From the NCBI GenBank assembly GCA_947561395.2, contig OX387184.1, forward strand, positions 28,138,766 through 28,202,765: a stretch of DNA of 64,000 nt, read 5' to 3'. The translations under genes and the position numbers were made by a program. The stretch comes from Buxus sempervirens (Eukaryota; Streptophyta; Magnoliopsida; Buxales; Buxaceae). Positions 33,787-44,152 of the stretch are shown here, piece after piece (the first letter of the stretch is position 1; each line of letters begins with the position of its first letter). The notes beneath the pieces were generated by a model. The model did no database searches. It worked only from the letters and a program-made list of their open reading frames with translations, and had not been told where the DNA came from.

Positions 33787-36378
33787 ATGCTTTCTAGTGA
33801 GAAAGCATATAAGAGGTGCAGTTTGGTTACTTGGGAAGACTTATCAGTGAATATGTCGACCCAAAAGGAGAACAATGAAGAGAATGTTGAGTTGGTTATG
33901 TCGACCCAAAAGGAGAACGGTGAAGAGAATGTTGAGTTGGTAGTTATACCTAATGTTGACCCGCAGTATGTTCCTACCATTGGGAAAGAGTTCGTTTCAC
34001 CTAAGGAGGCATATGATTTTTATAATGCATATGGTGGGTTGCAGGGTTTAGTATACGGAGAAGCTTTTCTAAAAAGGATAGTGGTGGTGTGATAATGAGT
34101 AAATCATTTTGTTGTTCAAAAGAAGGATTTAGGGTTGAGGCATCTGCCATTCGGACTAGGCCGATTGCACACACGAGGTGTGGATGCAAGGCTTTTATGA
34201 CAGTCCGATTGAATCTTGACGGGAAGTACTTTATTTCGGCTTTAAATGAGAGCCATAACCATGAAATGCTTCCGTCCAACATGAGTCATCGGTTGAGATC
34301 ACAAAGAAAAATTACCCCTGCCCAGGCAGCTCAAATTGAGACTGCTGAAGGTGCTGGATTGACACCAAGAGCTGGTATGGAAGTTTTGAGTACACAAGCT
34401 GGCGGAATTGAAAATGTTGGATTTGTGCGTGAAGACTACAGGAATTACTTACGTACAAAGAATAAGATACGGATGCAGAAGGGAGATAGTGGTGCACTTG
34501 CTGCTTATTTTCAGAAGAAGCTTTGTGAGGATAGGGCATTTTTCCATGCTATTGATATGGATGAAGATGACATGATCACGAATATATTTTGGGCAGACGG
34601 TCAAATGGTTACATATTATCGTTATTTCGGAGATGTTGTAAGTTTTGATACGACATTCAAGACAAACACTGAAAACCGGCCACTTGCACTTTTCGTAGGA
34701 TTAAATCATCATAGGCAGACAGTTTTTTTTGGTGTTGCCCTCCTTTATGAAGAGAGCAGTGATGCATTTTCCTGGTTGTTCAAGACTTTTGTCAACTGCA
34801 TGCATGGAAAAGAGCCACAAACAATTATAACAGATCAAGATCAGGCAATGGCAAAAGCCATTAATTCCGTGTTGCCTCGAACAATTCACCGGAATTGCAT
34901 TTGGCATTTGTATCAAAATGCCGCAAAGCATCTCGGTTCTCTATTTCACTCTTGTAAGGGTTTTGCTGAAACTTTTAAGCACTGTATATACAAGTGTGAA
35001 AACGATTCCGAGTTTGAAGAGGCATGGCGTGACATGATTGATAGGTTTAGCCTTTCTGATAATGCGTGGTTGGAAGCAAAGTATAAGGAAAGGGAGAAGT
35101 GGTCGCTAGCGTATGGTCGAAATTATTTCTGTGCTGATATGCTTAGTACTCAAGTATCAGAGAGCATGAATGCCTCAATAAAAAATGCCTTGAACAGACA
35201 AAAAAGTATGGTGCAACTTCTAACCCAGATTGATGTTGTTGTGGCGAGGCATCTATATAGTGAGTTGGCAAGTGATAGCAACATGCTGTTGAAGAGGAAA
35301 GAAGCAGATCTAATACAACCACTCTTTAGACATGCATGCAAGGTGTACACTCCTACAATATACGACCGGCTTGAGAAGGAAGCAATAGGCATTTGGTCAT
35401 TCAAGATTCTAGACTCTTCAAAAAACGGGGATGTTGAGATATTTAAGATTGTTAATAAGGGTGAAAGCATCTAGGAGGAGCACACAATGACATATAACAG
35501 TGTACATAGAGATGTGCAATGTAGTTGTAAAAAGTTTGAGTTTGCGGGTATCTTGTGCAGGCACATCTTCTTGATTTATTTTTTTAAGGATGTTACTAAG
35601 ATCCCAGATAAGTACATCCTAAAAAGGTGGAGAAGAGATGCTAAAGATGGATTACAATGCACTATGTCACATGGGTCACCAAGTGTAAGTGGTGAGACGG
35701 TAAGATATCGAATCGATATTCTTATGTTTGTTCTACTTTGGTTCAAATAGCCTCTAAGTCAGCTGCCTGTCAAAAAGCAACCGATTATGTTATGGATATG
35801 GCAACAAAGATGAATCAGGAGGTTGAAAATATTGTGAAACAGACTGTTTTTCAAGAGCTTCCGAAGGACAACGATGCTTTGGGCAGCAATGTATCATTTG
35901 AAAATGAGCAAAATTCTTATGTGGGTGGAAAACTTGTCAGTGAGGACCATATGAATTCTATAGATATTAATGTAGTTGAGGAAGTTGGAAGTTGTGCAAA
36001 TGAGCAAACATATGCAAATGAAGACCTTGGTGGGGAACAACATCCTGATGCAAGTACGGGAACTAATCCGTTAGTTGCCATTTCACAAAAGCGCATTGAA
36101 AATGCAAAAGGTGTCAAGGTAAAGGAAAAAGCCAAACGTGGTGGTATGAGTCTTCATAGGAAGGTGGATGCATTAACTCAAGCAACGAGGAAAAAAAGGC
36201 GCAAAGCACAAAACAATGAGTGTGGTGGTGCTGAGCAAGTGGTGCCACCTACCCAAAGATCAATGCTAGTGCTTCCTCCATCCGCTGAATCTTCTACGTT
36301 TTCGTATCCTCATGTTCAAATGGTGTGTCTACTAACCTAGTCAATATCTCCCTTTTTTAAATTGTAACTTTTTCCTCC

Positions 36379-36410
<32 letters not shown>

Positions 36411-36621
36411 CCCCCCCAAATTTCAACACACAATTGCTAACTTCCCTTTTTTTTATACACAGATGCCTGCACACCTTTTGCATCCTTTCCTATACAATAC
36501 AAATTCACCCATGGGATCATATCAGCAATTGAGCGATGGTCGATCTAGCATGATGCAGATGCTACAAGAAGCAGAGATGCCTAGCCAACCTTCACCCCGT
36601 TCTCCCAGGCGAACTTTGTAA
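33787..36621 (+). pseudogene. FAR1/Jittery-type MULE transposase, nearly intact
   Basis: The ATG at 33787 or 33853 leads into a 15-codon tandem repeat (MSTQKEN..EENVELV). A FAR1 DNA-binding domain follows (FVSPKEAYDFYNAYG ... SKSFCCSKEGFR). The MULE core has FDTTFKTN (Asp at 34647), IITDQDQAM (Asp at 34833) and NCIWHLYQNAAKHL. A SWIM finger CSCKKFEFAGILCRH lies at about 35517-35565. A spliced tail ends in SPRRTL, stop at 36619-36621, with introns near 35700-35750 and 36337-36461. Defects seen: one frameshift near 34040 inside the FAR1 domain and one TAG at 35472 just before the SWIM finger. The 461-codon core is open. Host FAR1/FHY3 genes are relatives, but the flanking inverted repeats mark this as the transposon's own gene. 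Confidence 0.92.
36380..36417. repeat. C-run (30 C, G, 7 C) in the last transposase intron
   Basis: A near-pure C tract lies between the donor ATG|GTGTGT and the acceptor 'tacacag'. It is the second such tract in the window, again inside a DNA transposon. Its length may be unreliable. Confidence 0.9.
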
Positions 36622-37085
36622 TGTCGAGAAGGTTAGTGTCCGTACTTGTTGGTATCATGCAAGAGCAAAGCCATGAAGTTTGTAAAGTTCCTTTTTAAGT
36701 GTAATTAGCTATCCTTTTTTTTTTCTAATAATTTTTTTAGTGGATTAGAATAAAATGAAAAAAAAGTTAAAGCAAGAGCAAAGCCATGAAGTTATGTGGA
36801 TTATTGACTCATGAGTCATCTGGTTGGGACTCCAACCTCCTCATACCTACTACATCTTATTTGTCTTGATAGTATTGTTACTATATAATATAAGATGGGA
36901 AACCACTAAGTCATCCTTTCCCATTATTAACATCTTTTTTGGGTCTTTAAAAATAGTTAATCACTGTTGAGGGACCATGTGTCTGTGGTCAAACCTCCAG
37001 GATTATAGTGTCAAAGAATAAACAAATTAAAAAGAAGAAAAAGGTCTATGGTCGGTAGAGTAATCAAAATGGATCCTCATTCTTG

Positions 37086-37207
37086 TCAACTCCATATGAG
37101 ATTCCCAAGATTTGCACTATGATCTGCATCTACTGCCCAACTGGTGAACCAGCTAATTGCATTGAATTCATCCTTTGTAATCCCAAGATTTGTCAGGTAT
37201 CCTTTAT
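37086..37207 (-). pseudogene. Exon-like fragment of unknown gene, possibly captured by the MULE
   Basis: On the minus strand a 'cttacag' acceptor is followed by a frame reading KGYLTNLGITKDEFNAISW then FTSWAVDADHSANLGNLIWS and a stop. The composition is protein-like and a splice acceptor is correctly placed. I do not recognise the family, so it could also be a chance frame. Confidence 0.35.
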
Positions 37208-37299
37208 CTGTAAGACAGCAAGAAACAAACCTAATTTGGGTTATAATTAAACCATATATAAAGTATGACCAGTCAAGAAATATTAGGAGCAGAACCATA

Positions 37300-38036
37300 C
37301 AGGTGGTTGGATTCCTGGATTTCCTATCAGATAAATTGTTCTTGTTTGAAAACAGATATATATCAGATTAAGAGTTACTGAATGGTACATCCAGAAAATT
37401 ATTTCTATTAACAATACCTAGTACTCTAGAATTATTTTTATTTTTAAAATTATTAATAACATTCTCATCTGAAGCATGAATTTTAAGTATTGGTGATAAA
37501 ACAAGTGTTTCCAAAAAGCAAGGGTAAGTAGTGATCTTGAGAAACTGGTACACAAACAGGGCACTTTTGTCATTTTGAAAGATGGGTGCCAAAAAAGGGT
37601 ATGTTTTGTTATTTTAAAAGATAATTTTAAAACAAGGCATTTTGGTTATTTAAAAACACAGGTAGGAAATAGAAACTGTCAAGGTGAGTTTGGCCTTTGG
37701 AGTGTGCAAAATTGGGTGTTGAAATGTACATGGCAAAATAGTACAATGGGTTGACTCAAGCTGACCCCCGGATGAACTTGTTTGAACTTTGAACTAGCCT
37801 GCTCCCCTTGCTGGATTGGCACCCTAGCTGGGTTTTAAAACATTTTAGATTCCATTTTTTGGTTGTCATCACCAAGAAAGTTTGTTTGAACTTTGAACTA
37901 GCCTGCCTTCTATGGCATTATTTCAATCATTTTGGTGTTCTGTATTTATTCTGTTTTCCTTTTTCCTGAACAAACACTATGAGTCTGTTAGATGAGCTTT
38001 CACCATTGAGTTGTCTGATGTTTGTTCTTTTATATC
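37300..38036. other. No gene recognised (inside MULE)
   Basis: AT-rich filler between the minus-strand exon-like fragment and the CDPK piece. No motif was found. Confidence 0.5.
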
Positions 38037-38964
38037 AGTGGCGCAATAACTAAAGGCTGGTTTGAGAAGATATGGATCAAACTTGAACTAAAGGCTGGTT
38101 TGAGAAGATATGGATCAAACTTGAAGGAGTCAGAGATCCGTGATCTTATGGATGCGGTAAAATTAACACACTTCTATGCTTTGACTGCAATGTTTCATGA
38201 AAAAGATGAAATTATCTTTGGTATTACTTGAGATTGGTGCATTACAGCATAGAAAGTTTTGCCAACTTATTACTCATTCATCTGAGAATCCAATTTAAAG
38301 CTATCTAGAATTTGAGTGACAATTGTATCCCATGCTCTGATAAAGCTTGTTGAGATATTGAGAAATCTCCCTCACTGCTTATAGCAAAGTTATATGTTCA
38401 TAGAAGTTAGATAACAATTAGCTACCAATTAAGTCTTAAATATCTTTTGAAAATATTATCTAAATTTTCAACTCTTGTAACTAATTTCATTTCCCATTTC
38501 ATTTTTTCCACAACTCTTGTAATATGCTTCATAACATTTTGTTTTATGCCAATTTTTTCTGAACTTGTAACTGTTTTCTCATTTAATTTTCATGCAACAG
38601 AACTTTGGATATATAGCAATGCTGTCATGCATAGTCAGTCACTGTTCTTTATAGAATGATTTGGTGCTTTGAGGTTGTTTATTAATTGATCAGGACTGTT
38701 ACTTTTATTTTTATGCAAGTCATTAGAGAGAATGATGAACAGGTTGATGCGACAGAAATGGTTTCAGCTTATAATTGTTATTCTCAGTTGTTATTGAGTG
38801 GGTTAATTCCCTCATAAATTTGAGCTTGCATGGCCACTTGGACTATAAAAACTGTCCCCCTGACTCTAGTTGTCTTTATTCACCTCTTCTTTGATAAATT
38901 ATCAAAACCCCAAGTTTGCCAACTTAGTCAAGTTTGTGAAGTACAAATGAAAGTAAGACAAAAA

Positions 38965-39065
38965 ATATTGTTTTTGGTAAATGATGAAGCAATTTTATTA
39001 ATAATAAAAAATGGTATACAGAACCCCCTATCCCAAGAAGACAAAGGTAGTCCTAAGAGCAGATA
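38965..39065 (-). mobile_element. LINE 3'-end fragment in the captured CDPK intron
   Basis: On the minus strand the text ends 'tattattaataaaattgctt' and 'catcatttaccaaaaac', like plant LINE tails. It is heavily 5' truncated. Confidence 0.45.
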
Positions 39066-39123
39066 AAACTTAAGTTTCAATATATACATATATGTGTTTG
39101 TGTTATATGTACACATCACCTGT

Positions 39124-39556
39124 GGCTCTGTTTGGAGTTTAGTATTTTATGAGAATATGTAGAAAGGCCAAATTTCCAACCAAAATAGAGCATCTGGATA
39201 CTGAGATCTTGAAGTAAAGCATGGTTAACTGGAAACCTATCCTCATTCACTGCCTTGAACCCCCAAAAAGGCCAACCCGGAAATTCTTGAAAAAGGCACA
39301 GTGGAACAGGAATATAGAGAATTTTACTTTATCTCTTTTAGACCAAAATACACTGCAACTCTTATTTGATCCCCAAAAAAGGCATGCACAACTTTTTTTC
39401 TATGCCAAAAATACCTTGCATCATTGAGTGTTCTTCATTTTCTTTCACCATCCAAATTCCTTGCATTAACTTTCTTGCATGTTATTTTACATTAGTTTTC
39501 CTGCACATTACTCTTCCAATGAATTTTCCAGCGTGCTTTTTATATCCAAACAGAGC
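39124..39556. repeat. Possible MITE in the captured CDPK intron
   Basis: GGCTCTGTTTGGAGTTTAG on the left and (reverse complement) AGCTCTGTTTGGATATAAA on the right form an imperfect inverted repeat about 430 bp apart. No clear target duplication was found. Confidence 0.35.
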
Positions 39557-40149
39557 TGCATGAACGGAACCTAAAGCTGAACAGCTTTTGGTACAACACA
39601 AAACATATACAAATACACACACATATACATATATACTTGAAAGATATATGTAATTACATAAAAATAGCTTTAAATCTAGTTTTAAAGGTATTTGAAATAA
39701 AACTAAGACGATAATGGTTGAATGGAAATATACTGTAGTGGAATTGATTAGAAAGAACTCGATCTTGCTTTCTGTGGGATCCAATTTTTTCATTGGGAAG
39801 TAACATATTTATTAGGAGATGTTTACTTTTGAAATGTTCATAAAATTTCTTCTGATGTTTGGTATGTACATCCAGGTGACCATGACTTATTTTGGTTTTT
39901 CAATATACATTTATCTGGGGTTTCTGAGGTCTTTCATGTCCTATTTAGCTTATCATGGTTAATCTATTACAGGCTGATGTGGACAACAGTGGAACCATTG
40001 AATATGGGGAATTTATTGCTGCAACTGTTCATCTTAACAAGCTAGAACGTGAGGAACATCTCATTGCAGCTTTCCAATATTTTGACAAAGACCGAAGTGG
40101 TTATATTACTGTTGATGAACTCCAGCAAGCTTGTTCAGAACATAACATG

Positions 40150-41272
40150 TTGATGGACTGGTTATGTGTCTTAGTACTCTATACTCTAAGAAGCTTAGTA
40201 GTGATTTGTGGTTGAATTCAATTATGCAATTTCGACGATTTGGATTGTTTTATGTTTTGGCTTATAGGATGCTAAAGGGATAGCTTACTTAAGATCATTT
40301 GGTTATTTTCCACCTTTTTTTGTATTGTTGTTCTTCCAATTTTATGATCAGTTTCCAATCACGACTTTGAATATGGAGTTCAAAGGGATTGCTTTCCTCT
40401 GTATTGCGTTCAAGACCCAGAAAAGGAAAATGCATCAATAATGCTCCATCAAAACCACCAAACGACGAGAGGAGATAACTGGCATCAGAGTAAAAGCCTC
40501 TTCCTTAGATCTCAGATATCGTCCTACCAGTTCGCTCTTGCACATTACAAGGCAGGCACCAACACAGCCCCAATTAACAAAGAAGGAAACTCCATAACTG
40601 GCCATTCGCAAATAAGGTGATCCACTATAGTCTGCTGCTTTTCACATGCAACTCCTATTAGAGAGAAACTAATTGCTTGCGGCCAAGTTATTCATGTGGA
40701 AAACTTCTGTAGAGTAGCAGTCCATATAGAAATTATTTTTGGGTGGCATGGGGCTGACCAAATTAGCATATGTGGCCCAAGATATTTGATTAGAGATATC
40801 TTATGCATAAAAATTTTTGCAAACACGACTTTTTATTATGGTTGGGATGATACAGTCTATGCGCTTGCCAGAAAACCACCTTATAAGCAATGAAAAGGGA
40901 TTTAGTTCAACTGTTTACTGCAATTCCACAATGCCAGTATCGTCTCTTCCCCCGGGTAAATCACCTATAGGTGATTTAACAACATTCAAAAGATACTGAT
41001 ATAAAACAAACAAGATAAACAAGTTTCAGTTAGAACGGTACCACAACTAACAGCAAAGATTCATATAAATAAGATTCATACGCCCAAAAATAGCAAAGAT
41101 TCATATAAATAAGATTCCTAAAGCCTATTTAGGAAATTGCTATCAAACGACATTAGTTAGTGTTCAACAAAAACAGAAATTGTCTTCTAGGAAAAAAAGT
41201 GATAAAATAAACATGCGAAACTCTATTTACAAGAACATTCCTAAACCCTAAAGACAAGAAGAATCACTGTTT
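40150..41272. other. No gene recognised (inside MULE)
   Basis: Mixed sequence between the CDPK piece and the GRF gene. 40380-40990 is less AT-rich and may be a remnant of a coding element, but no motif could be named. A short direct repeat ('agcaaagattcatataaata') lies at about 41050-41110. Confidence 0.4.
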
Positions 41273-41949
41273 TCACTTGTCATTTAATGACAATCCATCC
41301 AATTTGTCTAAAATCTTTCGACCTAAGTTTACAACTCTCTCCGACGCTTCAACTTCCACTTCAAGCATTCTTTTTATAGATTCAACGCGTTGGAGGGTTG
41401 ACATGTCATGGCATTTTGGATCGGCTGGCTTGGCTGGATCAGGAGTAGCATCTTCAGGATTCTTTTCCACCCAACTAAAATACCCACAACCGTGATCTTC
41501 CAACTGTAATACAAGAAATTAAGTATCAATATATCACAATATAATAAATATCAAACCACCAATAAGAGTAACAGTAAATACCTTGGATACAGTACATGCA
41601 TAGAAGCGTTGCCCAATTGAACCATGCTTCTTAGAGGTTAACACTCTGCATGGCCCTCTATTGCAGGGACACATCTTGTACTCGTCAATCCACAAAAAGA
41701 AACCACAGTCCTTACTGTCTTTCTACATCAATATATAAATTGTCTTTAGAATCTATATTTGATTAATGAACGCCTTTTTATGACAGACAAAAAGTGTTTA
41801 AGCTAGACACATACCCAATGTGGGCATCAAAAAAAATCCCTGCCGGGATTTTTCTCCGTCTTTGATGTTTTAATCACACAATGACCTTTTCCACACGAAC
41901 ATAGGATATTACTATTTGCTAGCGTTGACGACGAAGAAGCTTCAGTCAT
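41273..41949 (-). pseudogene. Tandem GRF-type zinc-finger protein, three exons, at the MULE's right side
   Basis: Exons 41949-41815, 41722-41582 and 41503-41273 join in phase 0 with GT..AG ends (about 168 codons). Finger 1: ILCSCGKGHCVIKTSKTEKN, PGRDFF, stop, CPHW|KDSKDCGFFLWIDE. Finger 2: CPCNRGPCRVLTSKKHG, RFYACTVSK|LEDHGCGYFSWVE. Both show the GRF pattern (CxC, TS, GRxFxxC, CGxFxWxE). A Pro-rich linker and a charged helix (LQRVESIKRMLEVEVEASER) that may form a coiled coil close the protein. Small plant proteins with this layout are known as At4g04775-like. One TGA replaces the residue before CPHW. It points inward from the right terminal repeat, convergent with the transposase gene. Confidence 0.85.
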
Positions 41950-42109
41950 TCTTCCTTTCTGTAAGACCTTAAGGAATTACTATTTGCTAAAATCGTTATT
42001 ATAGTAATTAAAATATGAGTGGACATGAGACCTTAAGCTGTAGAAAACTACAAACCTAATGATAATGAGAAATATTTCTAAAAATATGATGCATAAGCCA
42101 CATTAGCCA

Positions 42110-42310
42110 AACAGATGGATTGTTTTTTTTTTTAATTCTAAATTCTCACCAGAAAAGGAAAAAAACAAAAACCTTAGTGCTTCCTCTTTTCAGAACAAGA
42201 CTAGACCAGATTTTGTTTTTTTTTATTCTAAGTTCTCACCAGAAAAGGAAAAAAACAAAAACCTTAGTGTTTCCTCTTTTCAGAACAAGACCAGACCAGA
42301 TATTTGTTTA
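42110..42310. repeat. Tandem duplication, about 88 bp x 2
   Basis: Two copies of a block containing 'ttctcaccagaaaaggaaaa' and 'cttttcagaacaagac', upstream of the GRF gene on the minus strand. Confidence 0.9.
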
Positions 42311-43529
42311 TATAAATCTAAATTCTAAACTGATTTCAGAACAAGTTTTTATATTTCAGGCATGGTTCATGGCGCCTGGTGTATTATCTATACTCTGAAT
42401 TTCATGCCCTCAATCCTTCATGGCGCCTAGTGTTCTGAAATGTGCTCAGTGATTGGCATTTGGCAAGTAACATTATACTCTCCAAAGGGTAGTCCAAAGT
42501 TCTAATCTATTGCCACTTCACTCTAATTAGTCATTCGATTTCTTCCCCTTCGATGTCATAGAGATCTAGCTAATCTATTGTCATAGAGATTTCTTCCCCT
42601 CCCTATAGGTATATGAAATCCACCACTCCCATGCTCTTACTAGTTCTCCAGCATCTTCTAATACCCCATGTTTTTGTATTACCCTATGAATGTTTGCAAT
42701 AGAAACTGTTTCGTTGGAGCTCCGTTCTACAAAAATCCTTGTTCCAAAGTTATAAGACATTTCATACTAATGCAATATACTGATCATGCTTATAAATATC
42801 ATAAATTGCAGGCATTATTAATAATTATATAGTCAAAACAGCCAATATTTTAGCATCAGAATTGCAGTCAAATTTTCCATATTTTTATGCAAAGAAAAAT
42901 TAATTATCAGAATATCAATACTAGCGCTCAACACAAAGATATTTCCTATTTTAGTCAATTTATGCTCATATTGCCATGTATCAGTTAATCTAAGGTCATC
43001 CTGCCCAGTTACTCAAATATGCAAGGATTCAGGGGTTTTCATGTTTAATACATATCATTAAAAGTCTTGTGTACGCAAACAACAAATTTATCTTTAGTTG
43101 CAAATTTACATAATAATTTACTTATAAAAGAAGCATCAGATGAATCTCTCAGAAAAAAAAATGTTCAAATTCATCGGTGGTGTGAGTGACTAGTATGTAT
43201 TTTAGGAGGATCGAACAGAATTAAACAAAATCAATTATCTTCTTGTAAATCCAAATTGTGGCATTAGCAGGTTTCATTGTGAATTTCTGCAAGTCCTTAA
43301 TTCCATCTAAGGAAAGATATGATAAAATATCTATAAAGCAATTAAGTAGCAATTAGTAAAGGAGTCCCATCAAATTCAGTTGTTTCCATCCGTGTTTTTC
43401 GTTACCCGTATGTGTTGCAGTGTCTTGATACATAAGAAATGGGTGGAGCTACTACCTTCAATGTAGGATATCAAGAATTATTTCCTAAACAATTATCATC
43501 TTCAGAAATGGAAAAAGATGCAAGAATCA
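42311..43529. other. No gene recognised (inside MULE)
   Basis: AT-rich. It may be promoter or leader-intron sequence for the minus-strand GRF gene. No exon could be set. Confidence 0.4.
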
Positions 43530-43930
43530 TACCTTCAAATACTTTGTCGACAAGTTGAAAAGAGGAGGAGAAGAGCAAGAGACCTGCTTTCGTGGAGAAG
43601 AGCAAGACGTGGTATGGTTTCGTGGCTTTCGTGGAGAAGAAGAGCAAGACCTGGTATTTTTGTGCATAAACTCATGGAGAAGAAGAGCAAGATCTGGTAT
43701 GGTTTCGTGCAGAAAGAAGAGCAAGATCTGGTATGGTTTCAAGATCTGGTATGGTTTAGTGAAGAAGAAGAGCAAGAAGAAGATTTGGTATGGTTTCGTG
43801 AGGAAGAAGAGCAAGAAGAATAGCAAATCTGGTATGGTTTCGTGAAGAAGAAGAGCTTTGAAAATTTTGGGAAATGGAATGGGATCTGATTTGTTCGTGA
43901 AGAAGAAGAGCTTTGAAAATTTTGGCAAAT
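43530..43930. repeat. Subterminal tandem repeats, about 30-bp unit, right end of MULE
   Basis: Many imperfect copies of 'tggtatggtttcgtgaagaa' plus 'gaagagcaagatc', grading into 'gaagagctttgaaaattttgg' units. The long Glu/Phe-rich frames here are repeat artefacts. The block mirrors the tandem repeats next to the left terminus, and both contain 'aaattttgg'. Confidence 0.9.
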
Positions 43931-44029
43931 GGAATCCTATCTATCGACTGCGTCTGCTTTTTGGCCCGGCAGTACGGCAGTCCACTTTTTGAAAACGAAT
44001 TTTCAAATTTTGAAAAACTTCCGTTCACG

Positions 44030-44144
44030 AACGCGTAAGCTCCGTTTCCGTTAGTCCCATACAACCCGTTATGTTAAAAAAACGAGCGGACACCTGTCGC
44101 AATCGTGGTTGGGCTGCATTTTGGTTTGCAGATAAAGGTTGTAT
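44030..44144 (-). repeat. MULE right terminal inverted repeat
   Basis: Complement of the left repeat with one homopolymer-length difference. The outer end is at GGTTGTAT|GGGATCCC. Confidence 0.95.
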
Positions 44145-44152
44145 GGGATCCC

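Larger units (their letters stand above)
38037..40149 (+). pseudogene. Captured CDPK gene fragment: EF-hand exons and their intron
   Basis: Exon piece 38037-38155 encodes SGAIT, then a duplicated stretch, then LKAGLRRYGSNLKESEIRDL and MDA. Exon piece 39973-40149 encodes [57 protein letters not shown] and NM. They join at MDA|ADVDNSG with GT..AG ends, the usual intron site in plant calcium-dependent protein kinases. EF-hands 2 and 3 look intact; EF-hand 1 is broken by a tandem duplication of about 38 bp (38052-38128). The kinase domain, autoinhibitory helix and fourth EF-hand are absent. It lies between the MULE's two own genes. Retention of the intron shows capture at DNA level. Confidence 0.9.
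31601..44144 (+). mobile_element. Mutator-like element (MULE), 12.5 kb, two genes of its own plus captured CDPK exons
   Basis: Terminal inverted repeats of about 115 bp (31601-31714 and 44030-44144) differ only by the length of one T run. They start ATACAACCTTTATCTGCAAA. GGGATCCC flanks both ends (31593-31600 and 44145-44152) and the host LRR frame resumes just outside, so the ends are well placed. Left to right it holds subterminal tandem repeats, a FAR1/Jittery-type transposase gene (+), a minus-strand exon-like piece (37.1 kb), CDPK EF-hand exons (+), a tandem GRF zinc-finger gene (-) and a second subterminal repeat block. The near-identical ends indicate recent insertion or gene conversion. 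Confidence 0.9.

Noticed and set aside
40380-40990. Possible LINE reverse-transcriptase remnant in the MULE
   Set aside because: Composition suggests old coding DNA, but no RT motif could be read in any frame.
43518-43928. Long open frames rich in Glu/Arg (+) or Phe/Leu (-)
   Set aside because: They are translations of the 30-bp tandem repeats at the MULE right end.
31601-44144. Reading the FAR1-like gene as a host FAR1/FHY3 regulator
   Set aside because: Near-identical terminal repeats and the interrupted receptor frame show that it is the gene of a mobile element.
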